Origin: Paramicrobacterium chengjingii
GTDB lineage: Bacteria; Actinomycetota; Actinomycetes; Actinomycetales; Microbacteriaceae
Length of the DNA: 64,000 bases
Reading direction: 5' to 3'
Assembly (NCBI RefSeq): GCF_011751765.2
Contig: NZ_CP061169.1
Coordinates: 930,001 to 994,000 of the forward strand
Positions 37,966-46,084 of the stretch are shown here, one piece after another. How positions within the stretch are numbered: position 1 is the stretch's first letter; each line of letters opens with the position of its first letter. Position numbers and translations under genes: made by a program. The notes beneath the pieces were generated by a model. It had not been told where the DNA came from and did not search any database. It saw nothing but the letters and a program-made list of their open reading frames with translations.

Positions 37966-38033
37966 TTCGGAGATCCCGCTCGCTGTACGGCGTGTTGCGC
38001 AAGACACGCCGCACCAATTTGCGTGTCTCCGAA
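37966..38033 (+). repeat. 68-bp nested-palindrome repeat, copy A
   Basis: Conserved blocks with fixed spacers: TTCGGAGATC, 11 bases, ACGGCGTGTTG, 5 bases, GACACGCCG, 14 bases, TCTCCGAA. The outer blocks pair (TTCGGAGA with TCTCCGAA) and the inner blocks pair (CGGCGTGT with ACACGCCG). Copy B at 39082 has the same blocks and spacer lengths but largely different spacer bases. It ends 18 bp beyond the stop codon of the AbiEi-like gene. Confidence 0.9.
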
Positions 38034-38051
38034 TGCGTAACCGCTCGGTGC

Positions 38052-38978
38052 TCACCGGTGAACGTTACCCGTATGCGGTGCTGTGAGCGCGAGCAACCGG
38101 GTGAGTGCCACATACACGATGTCCCAATTGTTGAGCGCATGGGAATAGCCGGCCCTGACAGTGGGAATGCCCTGTTTCATCGAGATGAGACCTTTGGCGA
38201 GGTCGCGCTTGCGTTGCTCCGGTGTCGAGTGAAAACTGTCTCCGTCGAGATCGAGACCCACGCGGTCGTCGACGAGCAAGTCGAGATCGCTTGCACCAGG
38301 TAGAGGAACCTGCACATCGACTCCGTGCCCCAACCGCACAAGTCTCACCCTGATGCGACTCTCTAGTCCGGAGTCTGCCCGCGCATCGACCAGGTTTCGA
38401 CACACACTGCGCGACGGCGGAAGGTCGTGCGCGATAGTGAGCCAATCTGTGAGGCTGATCGCGTCATGATGCAGTGCCGAGTCGACGCACGCTATGGCCT
38501 GCTCGATGTCTTGGCACTGCAGAACTTGGCGGATGGCCTCAACAGGTTCAACGATCCAGTCGAGCTCGTCATCAGCTGCGTGTGCAGACCAATGCCGAAC
38601 TGGTGCGCCGAGCCGGGGGCGCGTGTCAACTGTGAGAGGCGAATGCGGATGCGGTACGGCCGCCGTCGCGCGAATCGGAACGGTGAAGCTGGGCAGACGT
38701 CGACCGTGCAGTGGCATCGCCAGATGCGGTCGCGTGTCGTCAGCGCCCCAGAGGCCCCAGCGCCGCAAGGCAGAGATGCAGCCGAGGCGGCCACCTGAGC
38801 GAACGGCGATGATCTGCTCTGCGTCGGCTTTTGGTGTGGCGACCCAGCCTGACATGACGCGGGTGATCTCGTCATGTTGCACGGCAGCGGCGATGTCGCG
38901 GCGAGACGCTCCGTGGCGAAGGAGTGTTGAACTCCTGGCGATCTCTCCGTGTCGGTGAAGAAAATCCGCAATGTCCAT
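38052..38978 (-). CDS. AbiEi-type antitoxin-domain / DUF559 nuclease-like protein (second of two), repeat-framed
   Basis: A 308-residue protein from MDIADFLHRHG at 38978, with GAAGG seven bases upstream. The N-terminal winged helix (GEIARSSTLLRHGASRRDI) resembles AbiEi-type domains. The C-terminus PGASDLDLLVDDRVGLDLDG then FHSTPEQRKRDLAKG is a good DUF559 (Vsr/PD-(D/E)xK-like) signature with Asp, Asp-x-Asp and His in the expected order. The frame stays open far upstream, but that is the shadow of other genes. It is framed on both sides by 68-bp nested palindromes. It shares domain order but little close sequence with the protein at 26849. Function unknown. Confidence 0.82.
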   Translation of the reverse strand: MDIADFLHRHGEIARSSTLLRHGASRRDIAAAVQHDEITRVMSGWVATPKADAEQIIAVRSGGRLGCISALRRWGLWGADDTRPHLAMPLHGRRLPSFTVPIRATAAVPHPHSPLTVDTRPRLGAPVRHWSAHAADDELDWIVEPVEAIRQVLQCQDIEQAIACVDSALHHDAISLTDWLTIAHDLPPSRSVCRNLVDARADSGLESRIRVRLVRLGHGVDVQVPLPGASDLDLLVDDRVGLDLDGDSFHSTPEQRKRDLAKGLISMKQGIPTVRAGYSHALNNWDIVYVALTRLLALTAPHTGNVHR

Positions 38979-39081
38979 GTGAGTACCTTCGCGAGAGAGT
39001 TGCATCGTGTGGAGTGAGTTCGAAAAACAGGGGATATTGACGCGGCGTTGGTGCGTGTGGACGGAGAGTCGCGTGCAGCCA

Positions 39082-39149
39082 TTCGGAGATCTTGAGCGTT
39101 GAACGGCGTGTTGGGTCCGACACGCCGACGTTCCGGGACGATCTCCGAA
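39082..39149 (+). repeat. 68-bp nested-palindrome repeat, copy B
   Basis: Same blocks and identical 11/5/14 spacers as copy A, in the same orientation, 1116 bp away. It starts 103 bp upstream of the AbiEi-like ATG. The gene and two repeats together form a unit of about 1.2 kb. Confidence 0.9.
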
Positions 39150-39254
39150 CGGCTGAACGCAAGTGTTGAGCACGGAGGGGCGCGGCGTAGCGCTCACGGC
39201 GGGGCTCGGCGTGCTGACAGCGTTGTCGCGCGGGCATGCGGCACAATGGAGTGC

Positions 39255-39788
39255 ATGGACAACCGCACGGGCGAGCACGCGTCGGAGCGCGTCGTTGCCC
39301 GCATGCATCGGCACGGCCGCATCCTGATTCTTCCCGTTGTTATTCTGCTTGGCGTTGTCGGTGTTGTCTCGTTCTACTTCGGGTCGTTCCGCGAGCAATG
39401 GATCAACCTCACGTTCCTGTTCGGGGGGCTCGCGGCGATCATTTTGTTGGTGCTGCTTCCGTACTTCACCTGGCTCAATCGTCGGTACACACTCACGACG
39501 CGTCGCGTGATCGTTCGGCAGGGCTTCTTTGTGCGCACGCGCAATGAGCTGCTGCATTCGCGCGGCTACACCGTTACCGTCAAGCGCGGCCCGCTGCAGG
39601 CCATGTCGCGCTCGGGAGACATCGTGCTCACGTCTGGTGTCGACAAGCCACTGGTGCTCAAGGATGTGCCGGGCGCCAACCAGGTGCAGAACGTGCTGCA
39701 CGATCTCATCGAGCGCGCGCAGGGGCAACTCGGCTACGGCGGCTACGCGGCGGGTTCCGTGCTGCGCGACGAGACCTCGGTTCTCTGA
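39255..39788 (+). CDS. PH-domain (bPH2/DUF304) membrane protein
   Basis: A 177-residue protein from the ATG at 39255; an ATG at 39246 is an alternative, and CACAAT at 39242-39247 would suit a -10 box for a leaderless message. Two membrane helices (about residues 22-48 and 55-80) are followed by the bacterial PH core NRRYTLTTRRVIVRQGFFVRT. Such proteins are common in Actinobacteria and their role is unclear. Its 3' end overlaps the convergent gtrA-like gene by 46 bp. Confidence 0.85.
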   Translation: MDNRTGEHASERVVARMHRHGRILILPVVILLGVVGVVSFYFGSFREQWINLTFLFGGLAAIILLVLLPYFTWLNRRYTLTTRRVIVRQGFFVRTRNELLHSRGYTVTVKRGPLQAMSRSGDIVLTSGVDKPLVLKDVPGANQVQNVLHDLIERAQGQLGYGGYAAGSVLRDETSVL

Positions 39789-40279
39789 GGCGCCGTGCCC
39801 TGAGCAGCGGCAACCGGATGCTGCGCGGCAGCGCGCGCCGGCGAGAACACCCACCAGCGATACAGCGCAAACCGAAACACGGCGCCGAGCGCGAGGCCGA
39901 TCACGTTTGACGAGATGTTGTCGGCGAGCACGCTCGTGAATCCGAGTACGTAGTGCGACACCCACAGGCTGCCGAGGCCGAAACCCATGCCGGCAATGCT
40001 CACGACGAAGAACTCGCTCGCCTCGCGCACCGTGTTGGATTGCCGAGTGTCGGCGAACGTCCAGAAGCGATTGCCCACCCAGTTGGTGACGATCGCGAGC
40101 GTCGTCGAGATGAGCTTCGCAATGAGTGGCCCTGTCTCGATGCTCTCGGGGGAGAGCACGGTGAGTCGCAGCGCATTGAAGATGACGATGTCGACGGCGA
40201 ACCCTGCCGCACCCACGAGTCCGAAGCGGAGCACCTGCATGCCGAGCTGCCGCAGCCGGGCGGCACGGTTGTTCGTCAT
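39743..40279 (-). CDS. GtrA-family membrane protein
   Basis: A 178-residue protein from MTNNRAARLRQLG, with AAGGA eight bases before. Four helices fit the GtrA family (LRFGLVGAAGFAVDIVIFN in helix 1, NWVGNRFWTF between helices 2 and 3, FRFALYRWWVF in helix 4). GtrA proteins help flip polyprenyl-phosphate-linked sugars for surface glycan decoration. The tail from about residue 150 is polar and overlaps the PH-domain gene on the other strand. Confidence 0.9.
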   Translation of the reverse strand: MTNNRAARLRQLGMQVLRFGLVGAAGFAVDIVIFNALRLTVLSPESIETGPLIAKLISTTLAIVTNWVGNRFWTFADTRQSNTVREASEFFVVSIAGMGFGLGSLWVSHYVLGFTSVLADNISSNVIGLALGAVFRFALYRWWVFSPARAAAQHPVAAAQGTAPQRTEVSSRSTEPAA

Positions 40280-40382
40280 GCATCCGTCCTTCATGCGAGA
40301 AGATAGAGGAGTGAGCAGTTTAGCGACACTGGTTCGCGATCGACTGAGAATACAAACAGCCTCACGGCGATAGGAGCGACGC

Positions 40383-41513
40383 ATGCCCGTAGTCGGTGTC
40401 ATTGGCGCAGGTCAGCTTGCCCGCATGATGATTCCCCCCGCAATCAATCTGGGGCTTGAGATCCGTGTGCTGGCGGAGCAGGAGAACATGGCGGCGTCGC
40501 TCGCCGCAACGCAGGTGGGCGACTATCGCGACGTCGACACGGTGCTCGAGTTTGCGAAGGATGTCGACGTCATCACGTTCGATCACGAGCACGTGCCGCA
40601 AAACGTGTTGCGTGCGCTCGTCGATGCCGGGGTCGCTGTGCGCCCGGGGCCCGACGCTCTGCTGTACGCGCAAGACAAGATCGCCATGCGCGAAAAGCTC
40701 ACAGAGCTGGGACTGCCTGTTCCCGACTGGGGCGCGGTCACCACGGAAGCAGAGCTGCAGAGCTTCATCGACGAACACGGCGGCTCAGCTGTTGTGAAGA
40801 CACCGCGTGGCGGCTACGACGGCAAGGGCGTGCGCGTGGTATCGGCGGCGCACGAGGTGACCGACTGGTTCACTGCGTTGAGCGAAGACGGCCGCGGGGG
40901 AGCGCTGCTCGCCGAGGAGCTCGTCGACTTTCGGCGAGAACTCGCGCAGCTCACCGCGAGGCGCCCGTCTGGCCCGCTCGCCGTCTGGCCCGTTGTCGAG
41001 ACGGTGCAGAAGAACGGAGTGTGTGCTGAAGTCTTCGCTCCGGCGCCGGGATCGGCCGGGCGCATTGCCGAGGTCGCCGCGCAGATCGCCGTCGACGTTG
41101 CCGAGGGGCTGGGAGTCACCGGTGTGTTCGCTGTGGAGCTCTTCGAGACGACAGACGATCGCCTGCTCGTGAATGAACTCGCGATGCGCCCGCACAACTC
41201 GGGACACTGGACGCAAGACGGCTCGACAACGAGCCAGTTTGAGCAGCACCTTCGTGCGGTGCTCGACCTACCGCTCGGGGCAACGGGGCTGCGCGATGAG
41301 ACGTGCGTCATGATCAACATCCTCGGCGGTCCCACCGAGGGCACCGTGGCTGACCGTTACGCGCAGGCGCTTGAGAAGCATCCCACCGTCAAGGTGCACA
41401 ATTACGGCAAGCAGCCGCGCCCCGGGCGCAAGATCGGCCACATCAATGCGGTGGGCGACAACCTCGACGACGTTGTCTTTGACGCGCGAGAGGCGGCATC
41501 GCACTTCGAGTGA
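40383..41513 (+). CDS. purK: N5-carboxyaminoimidazole ribonucleotide synthase
   Basis: A 376-residue ATP-grasp enzyme. VIGAGQLARMM (5-15), VVKTPRGGYDGKGVRVV and LVNELAMRPHNSGHWT are the PurK signatures. It makes N5-CAIR from AIR, ATP and bicarbonate in purine synthesis; PurE (52514) does the next step. AGGAG lies seven bases before the ATG. A small hairpin follows between it and the convergent YibE/F gene. Confidence 0.95.
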   Translation: MPVVGVIGAGQLARMMIPPAINLGLEIRVLAEQENMAASLAATQVGDYRDVDTVLEFAKDVDVITFDHEHVPQNVLRALVDAGVAVRPGPDALLYAQDKIAMREKLTELGLPVPDWGAVTTEAELQSFIDEHGGSAVVKTPRGGYDGKGVRVVSAAHEVTDWFTALSEDGRGGALLAEELVDFRRELAQLTARRPSGPLAVWPVVETVQKNGVCAEVFAPAPGSAGRIAEVAAQIAVDVAEGLGVTGVFAVELFETTDDRLLVNELAMRPHNSGHWTQDGSTTSQFEQHLRAVLDLPLGATGLRDETCVMINILGGPTEGTVADRYAQALEKHPTVKVHNYGKQPRPGRKIGHINAVGDNLDDVVFDAREAASHFE

Positions 41514-41523
41514 CTCTCCGGAT

Positions 41524-41538
41524 GCTGTCAGCGACAGC
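41524..41538. terminator. Short hairpin between convergent purK and YibE/F genes
   Basis: GCTGTC-AGC-GACAGC, a perfect 6-bp stem with three-base loop. Its left arm is part of a GGATGCTGTC decamer (41520-41529). Confidence 0.45.
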
Positions 41539-41549
41539 GATTGGGCAGA

Positions 41550-42770
41550 TCAGGCGTGAGCGTGCCGCGGTTTCTCCTGCTCAAGCTCCTGCTCGCGGGG
41601 TGCGAGGGCGATGGCGAAGAGCGTCGTCACGGGCATCGCGAGAATGAGGCCGGCGGTTCCGACGAGCGTGCGTACGATCTCCTGGCTGACGCGCTCTGTC
41701 GTGAGCAGGTCAATGATGTTCTGCGGGTACGTGTAGACGAGCAGAAGCATCATCATCACCGACCCGGCATACGCGAACACGAGCGTGTAGATGCTCGACG
41801 CCACGTGGTCGCGACCGATGCGCATTGCGGCAGTGAAGATCTGGCGGCGGCTTGCGTTGGGACTCAGGGCGCGCATCTCCCACACCGCCGACACCTGAGT
41901 GATCGTAATGTCATTGAGCACACCGAGCCCGGCGATGACGATCGTTGCCGAGACAATCGCCGACATGTTCACCTCGGGAACGCTGGAGAACAGCATCCAC
42001 CCTTCTTCGCTCCCGGTGCCGGTGAGGTGCGCCCAGTCTGTGGTGATCACGCCGGCGATGGCCGTGAAAACGATGCCGAACAGAGCACCGAATAACGCGG
42101 CAGTTGTACGCACAGAGACGCCGTGCGCCAAATATAGAACGATCAGCATGATGGCCGTCGCGCCGATGATCGCCACGAGAATGGGCGGTTTGCCCGTGAG
42201 CATTGCGGGAAAGATGAACACAGCAAGCACGCCGATCGCGATGGCGACGCCGACAAGTGCTCGAATGCCGCGCCAGGTGCCGACGAGCGCAACGATGATC
42301 ACGAGCGCGATGACAATGACGACGAGCTGAAAGGTGCGCTGGTAATCGTAGAACGCGTAGTTGACGGGCTCGGCCTCTGTCGCCTCCAGTCGAATGAGTC
42401 GCACGTTGTCGCCCGATTCCATTCCCGTGCTGGCATAGGTTGACGGGTCGATCTCGAACGTCGCGCGCTTTCCGTCGCTCAGGTGCGAGATGACGCGGGC
42501 GCATGGCCCTTCGATTCCCGCCATCGCAGACCGTTCGCCTTGGTCGTCTTGGCAGTCGAACTCGGTGACGACGGCCACAGAAGCGTCAACGAGGCTCACA
42601 CCGTCGCCCTCATACGGCCCCTCTTGCTGCGGAATGGCGCCGGGCTGCGGCCACAGGGCGAACATGCCGACGGCAACGGCGGCTGCGACCGCGAGCACGA
42701 TGATCGTCAGAATTCTCGCCAGGCGGGGGCGAGGGCTATCGGAACGGACGGTGCCGTGAGAGTGACCCAT
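41550..42770 (-). CDS. YibE/F family membrane protein
   Basis: A 406-residue protein. A first helix at about 18-40 is followed by an extracytoplasmic domain of about 100 residues, then seven or eight helices from about 147 on. GLGVLNDITITQVSAVWEMRA and HVASSIYTLVFAYAGS are the YibE/F hallmarks. Family role is uncertain; efflux has been proposed. A His-rich start (MGHSHG) and a HAHA end could bind metal but may be chance. Confidence 0.9.
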   Translation of the reverse strand: MGHSHGTVRSDSPRPRLARILTIIVLAVAAAVAVGMFALWPQPGAIPQQEGPYEGDGVSLVDASVAVVTEFDCQDDQGERSAMAGIEGPCARVISHLSDGKRATFEIDPSTYASTGMESGDNVRLIRLEATEAEPVNYAFYDYQRTFQLVVIVIALVIIVALVGTWRGIRALVGVAIAIGVLAVFIFPAMLTGKPPILVAIIGATAIMLIVLYLAHGVSVRTTAALFGALFGIVFTAIAGVITTDWAHLTGTGSEEGWMLFSSVPEVNMSAIVSATIVIAGLGVLNDITITQVSAVWEMRALSPNASRRQIFTAAMRIGRDHVASSIYTLVFAYAGSVMMMLLLVYTYPQNIIDLLTTERVSQEIVRTLVGTAGLILAMPVTTLFAIALAPREQELEQEKPRHAHA

Positions 42771-42799
42771 TTGCTGAAACTTACCAGCAGATGGCGCAA

Positions 42800-42834
42800 C
42801 GGATGCTGTCGCACACGCGCCGTGACGGCATCCG
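42800..42834. terminator. Hairpin downstream of the response-regulator gene
   Basis: CGGATGC (42800-42806) and GCATCCG (42828-42834) form a 7-bp stem with a 21-base loop, six bases past the regulator stop codon. The left arm belongs to a GGATGCTGTC decamer. Confidence 0.4.
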
Positions 42835-42839
42835 CGGGG

Positions 42840-43469
42840 TTAAATCCAGCCCTGCTGCCACGCGTGCTCGGCAGCCTCCTGACGGGAGTCGACGCCCAGC
42901 TTCGTCATGGCAGACGAGAGGTAGTTGCGCACGGTTCCCTGCGCGAGGTTGAGCCGCCCGGCGATCTGCTGAACGTTGAGCGTTGACCGGCTCAGGCGCA
43001 CGGCGTCGAGCTCGCGGTCGGTGAGCGGGCAGCGTTCGGCGGCAAGCGCGGCCGCGGCGATCTCGGAGTCGATGTAGCGTCTGCCGGCGGCCACGTCGCG
43101 AATGACATCGGCGATCTGCTCGGCCGGGGTCGACTTCGGCACAAACCCCGAAATGCGGGCAGACAGCGCTCGCCGCAGCACTCCAGGTCGCGCATGGCGC
43201 GTGACGAGCACCACGCGCGTCGGCACGGCGCGGATAATGCGCTCCGCGGCCTCGAGCCCGTCGGCCTGCGGCATCTCCAGGTCGAGCAAACAGACGTCAG
43301 GTCGCGTTTCGGCGGCCCGTTCGATCGCCGCGAGTCCGTTGTCGACGCTCGCGACAACCTCGAGGTCGGGCTCGAGCGAAAGCAGCGCTACGAGCGCCGT
43401 GCGAATCATGTGCTCGTCATCGGCGATCAGCAAGCGGATGCTGCGCTGCGCCGTCTCGGAATCAGACAT
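42840..43469 (-). CDS. Response regulator, NarL/LuxR type
   Basis: A 209-residue regulator from MSDSETAQRS. The receiver has LIADDEHM acidic pair, phospho-Asp in VCLLDLEMPQADG, Thr in VLVTRHAR and Lys in GFVPKSTP. The HTH is PLTDRELDAVRLSRSTLNVQ, then GTVRNYLSSAMTKLG. It resembles DesR-like regulators. Its start overlaps the kinase gene end by eight bases, so it is coupled to that kinase. A GTGACA-AA-TGTCAC dyad before the kinase gene is a likely target. Confidence 0.93.
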   Translation of the reverse strand: MSDSETAQRSIRLLIADDEHMIRTALVALLSLEPDLEVVASVDNGLAAIERAAETRPDVCLLDLEMPQADGLEAAERIIRAVPTRVVLVTRHARPGVLRRALSARISGFVPKSTPAEQIADVIRDVAAGRRYIDSEIAAAALAAERCPLTDRELDAVRLSRSTLNVQQIAGRLNLAQGTVRNYLSSAMTKLGVDSRQEAAEHAWQQGWI

Positions 43470-44697
43470 GTGGGCTCCCCTCACCGACTGCGCCGTCGGG
43501 AATCGTGGCGATAAGTTCGAATCGCCCGGCATCGAGCGTTGTGGCAAAAGTTCCACCGTGGTTCTCGACGCGCGTGCGGAGCCCATCGAGACCCGTGCCC
43601 GAGGTGTCGACAGCAGGTGTGGAACTGACGCCGTCGTTCGAAACGGTGAGGCGGCAGCATCCGCCGTCGGACTCCACGCTGATGGTCACCGCCCCGGCTG
43701 AGCTGTGGCGAATGATGTTTGTCGTCGCCTCGCGCACGACATAGGCGAGGGCGCGGCGGGCTGTCGCGCTGGCAGGCAGTGCTTCGATGCGCAGCTCACA
43801 GGCCGCACCGGCGGCAGAGAGCACCTCGCGAGCGTTCTCGAGCTCGTCGTCGAGCCCGACCTCGCGGTAACCGGCGACGAGCGATCGCGTCTCTTGCAGC
43901 GCCTCCGAAGCGATTAAGCGGGTTTCGCGCAGTTGCTCGCGGGCCGCTGCCGGGTCGCGCTGCAGCATCCGTTCTGCCAGCTCTGCCTTCAACGCGATCA
44001 CCTGCAGGTGGTGCCCCTGAATATCATGCAGGTCAGCGGCGAAGCGCAGCCGCTCCTTGGCAATGGCGAGCTCTGCCGCTGAGCGCCGGTGCCTGTCGAG
44101 TTCGATGACGATGTTCCACCACCACAGGCTGAGAATCACAACGACCGGCATGAATGCTGCGAAGAGGAAAATCGCGATGTCGCGTTCACCAAGCGCCGTG
44201 TCGACCGTAAATGGCAGCGTCGCTTTCGCGAGCAGGTAGCTGCCGATCGTTATCGCGACGCCCGCACCGAGCACGTTCCAGCGGGTCCGCTCCGGTAGCA
44301 GACATGCGACAAGTACGACGGATAGCCAGAACGGAAGTGGCGCGACGCGCCACAGGTCTGGCGAGAACAGGCCGAGAACAAGGGCAGGGGCGGATGCTGC
44401 GAAGAGCGTCGCCGTCCAGGCGGTGTGCGGCAGGCCGCCGCCGAGTCCGTCGCGCAAGAACCAGCAGAAGCGTACCTGCACAATCGTCGACGCGAGCGTG
44501 AAGACGACGATCAGAATGTCGATGGACGAGTGCGACCGTGAGAGCGCGGAGAGGCCTCGGATGAGCAGGACGCCGTCAAGAACGAGGAAGAAGAAGACGA
44601 TCGAACCGAGCGTGTATACCCAGGTGGCGTGAACGCTGCCTTCGGCGCTCGTTCGCGCCGCCGGCGCCGCTGCAGCTGGGGTGACGTCACCGACCAT
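43462..44697 (-). CDS. Sensor histidine kinase, DesK-like
   Basis: A 411-residue kinase from the ATG at 44697; the frame extends to a TTG at 44757 without support. Four to six helices lie in residues about 25-180. The HisKA_3 box is FAADLHDIQGHHLQVIALK with the phospho-His in LHDIQGHH. The ATPase N-box is REATTNIIRHS and the G-box GLDGLRTRVENHGG. DesK-type kinases sense membrane state. It lies first in a two-gene leftward operon. Confidence 0.92.
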   Translation of the reverse strand: MVGDVTPAAAAPAARTSAEGSVHATWVYTLGSIVFFFLVLDGVLLIRGLSALSRSHSSIDILIVVFTLASTIVQVRFCWFLRDGLGGGLPHTAWTATLFAASAPALVLGLFSPDLWRVAPLPFWLSVVLVACLLPERTRWNVLGAGVAITIGSYLLAKATLPFTVDTALGERDIAIFLFAAFMPVVVILSLWWWNIVIELDRHRRSAAELAIAKERLRFAADLHDIQGHHLQVIALKAELAERMLQRDPAAAREQLRETRLIASEALQETRSLVAGYREVGLDDELENAREVLSAAGAACELRIEALPASATARRALAYVVREATTNIIRHSSAGAVTISVESDGGCCRLTVSNDGVSSTPAVDTSGTGLDGLRTRVENHGGTFATTLDAGRFELIATIPDGAVGEGSPHV

Positions 44698-44750
44698 CAG
44701 CGTGCGCTTCGTGCGGAGGAATGGCGTGGCATGGCTCTGAGTGTAGATCA

Positions 44751-44764
44751 GTGACAAATGTCAC
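44751..44764. promoter_or_regulatory. Dyad upstream of the kinase/regulator operon
   Basis: GTGACA-AA-TGTCAC is a perfect inverted repeat 54-67 bp before the kinase ATG. LuxR-type response regulators such as those paired with DesK/LiaS kinases often bind TGACA/TGTCA dyads, so autoregulation is likely. Confidence 0.55.
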
Positions 44765-44900
44765 GGATGCCGGTGCGAAACTTCATGCAAAACGGTGACG
44801 TCGTGATACTTACCGTGCCGTCAGAAGCTCGCGAGGATTGTGATGCACGGTCGAACTCGGCCGGCACAAAGACCGCGAACGTCGACAGAGAGGCCCCACC

Positions 44901-45371
44901 ATGATCGAGACACTTCAGAACGCCGTGTCGTCATTACCTGAAGCGCTTACGTGGCTCGGAATCATGCTCGCCGCGGCGATTCCGCTTGTCGAGTCGTACT
45001 TCGGCTCAGTGATCGGCGTGCTGATCGGTCTGCATCCGGCTGTCGCGATCGGGCTGGCTGTGATCGGAAACATCGTGTCGATGCTGATCTTTGTGTTGAG
45101 CGCCCACGCGGTGCGCCAGAAGGTGACGTCGAGCGCGGTGCAGAAAGAAGAGACGCCGCGTCGGCGCAAACTGCGCGAGCGCTTTGACCGTTACGGTGTG
45201 GCGGGGGTGAGCCTGGCTGGTCAGGCGCTGCTGCCCAGCCAGATCACGTCGGCGGCGATGGTTTCGTTCGGGGCGTCGAAGAACGCGGTGATCTTCTGGC
45301 AGATCATCTCGATCATTCTCTGGGGTGTGGCGTTCGGAGTGCTGGCTACGCTCGGCGTCAGCTTTCTCTGA
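44901..45371 (+). CDS. Small multidrug-export-like membrane protein
   Basis: A 156-residue protein with three or four helices (about 15-40, 48-68, 100-120 and 128-152) and a basic cytoplasmic loop (EETPRRRKLRERFDRYG). IPLVESYFGSVIGVLIGLHP and GQALLPSQITSAAMVSFGASK match proteins labelled small multi-drug export in Actinobacteria, a label with little experimental support. GAGAGG precedes the ATG. Divergent from the kinase operon. Confidence 0.75.
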   Translation: MIETLQNAVSSLPEALTWLGIMLAAAIPLVESYFGSVIGVLIGLHPAVAIGLAVIGNIVSMLIFVLSAHAVRQKVTSSAVQKEETPRRRKLRERFDRYGVAGVSLAGQALLPSQITSAAMVSFGASKNAVIFWQIISIILWGVAFGVLATLGVSFL

Positions 45372-45389
45372 CGGGGATCGCGCCGGAAA

Positions 45390-46031
45390 TCAGTCACCTG
45401 TCGTGAGTGCAGTTGCGAAGGCAGCGACGTCCAATGCCGGTACGGGTAGAGCCAGTCGGTCGCGGGCGCGAAGCCCGTCGAGAATGAGTGCCAGGTACCG
45501 TCGCCAGAGATCGGGATGTTCATCACTGACGCGGTAAACGCTGTTGAGCATCGCGAAGATCGGGCCGATGTCTGTGACTGACACCCCGTCGCGCAGAAGC
45601 CCGGCCGCGTGTGCGCGGTCAAACAGGGGAGAGAGAACGGCGACGAGTTTCTCGGCGATGCGTTCGTGTGGCCCGAAGCCGTCGTTTCCGAGAAACGTCT
45701 CGCACAGACCGCGATCTCGTGCCTGATTCGCCGCCGTGATCTCGAAGAATGCAACGATGGCGAGCCACGGGTCTTCGATCTCCAACGCCGTTTGTGCCTC
45801 GGCCAGGGCAGAGTCGACTGCTGCGTCGTACAAAGTCTCGACGATCGCCTTCTTGCTGGAGAAATTTCTGTAGACGGTGCCGACGCCGATTCCCGCGTGC
45901 CGGGCGATGTCCTCGAGCGTCGCAGAGAGTCCCTGCTGCGCAAACACCTCACGCGCCGCTTGTACAAGACGCTCGTTGTTCAGTGCCGCATCTTTTCGCT
46001 TCGGCCGTGCGTTGTGTTCGTCGAGAGACAT
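45390..46031 (-). CDS. TetR/AcrR-family transcriptional regulator
   Basis: A 213-residue protein with the N-terminal HTH at about 18-65 (GLSATLEDIARHAGIGVGTV, then YRNFSSKKAIVE). The C-terminal part (DGFGPHERIAEKLVAVLSPL) fits TetR ligand domains. It follows a ketopantoate-reductase-like gene by 53 bp in the same direction and is probably co-transcribed. Paired GGAAC/GTTCC dyads before that operon would be its binding sites. Confidence 0.9.
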   Translation of the reverse strand: MSLDEHNARPKRKDAALNNERLVQAAREVFAQQGLSATLEDIARHAGIGVGTVYRNFSSKKAIVETLYDAAVDSALAEAQTALEIEDPWLAIVAFFEITAANQARDRGLCETFLGNDGFGPHERIAEKLVAVLSPLFDRAHAAGLLRDGVSVTDIGPIFAMLNSVYRVSDEHPDLWRRYLALILDGLRARDRLALPVPALDVAAFATALTTGD

Positions 46032-46084
46032 AGCATCATTATCGTGTCTGATCGGTCACCGGTCGTCGTCAGTGCGCATATCGG

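Noticed and set aside
38979..40283. Long upstream extension of the second AbiEi/DUF559-like frame on the minus strand
   Set aside because: It runs through repeat B and antisense to the PH-domain gene and overlaps gtrA in another frame; the ATG at 38978 has a good ribosome-binding site.
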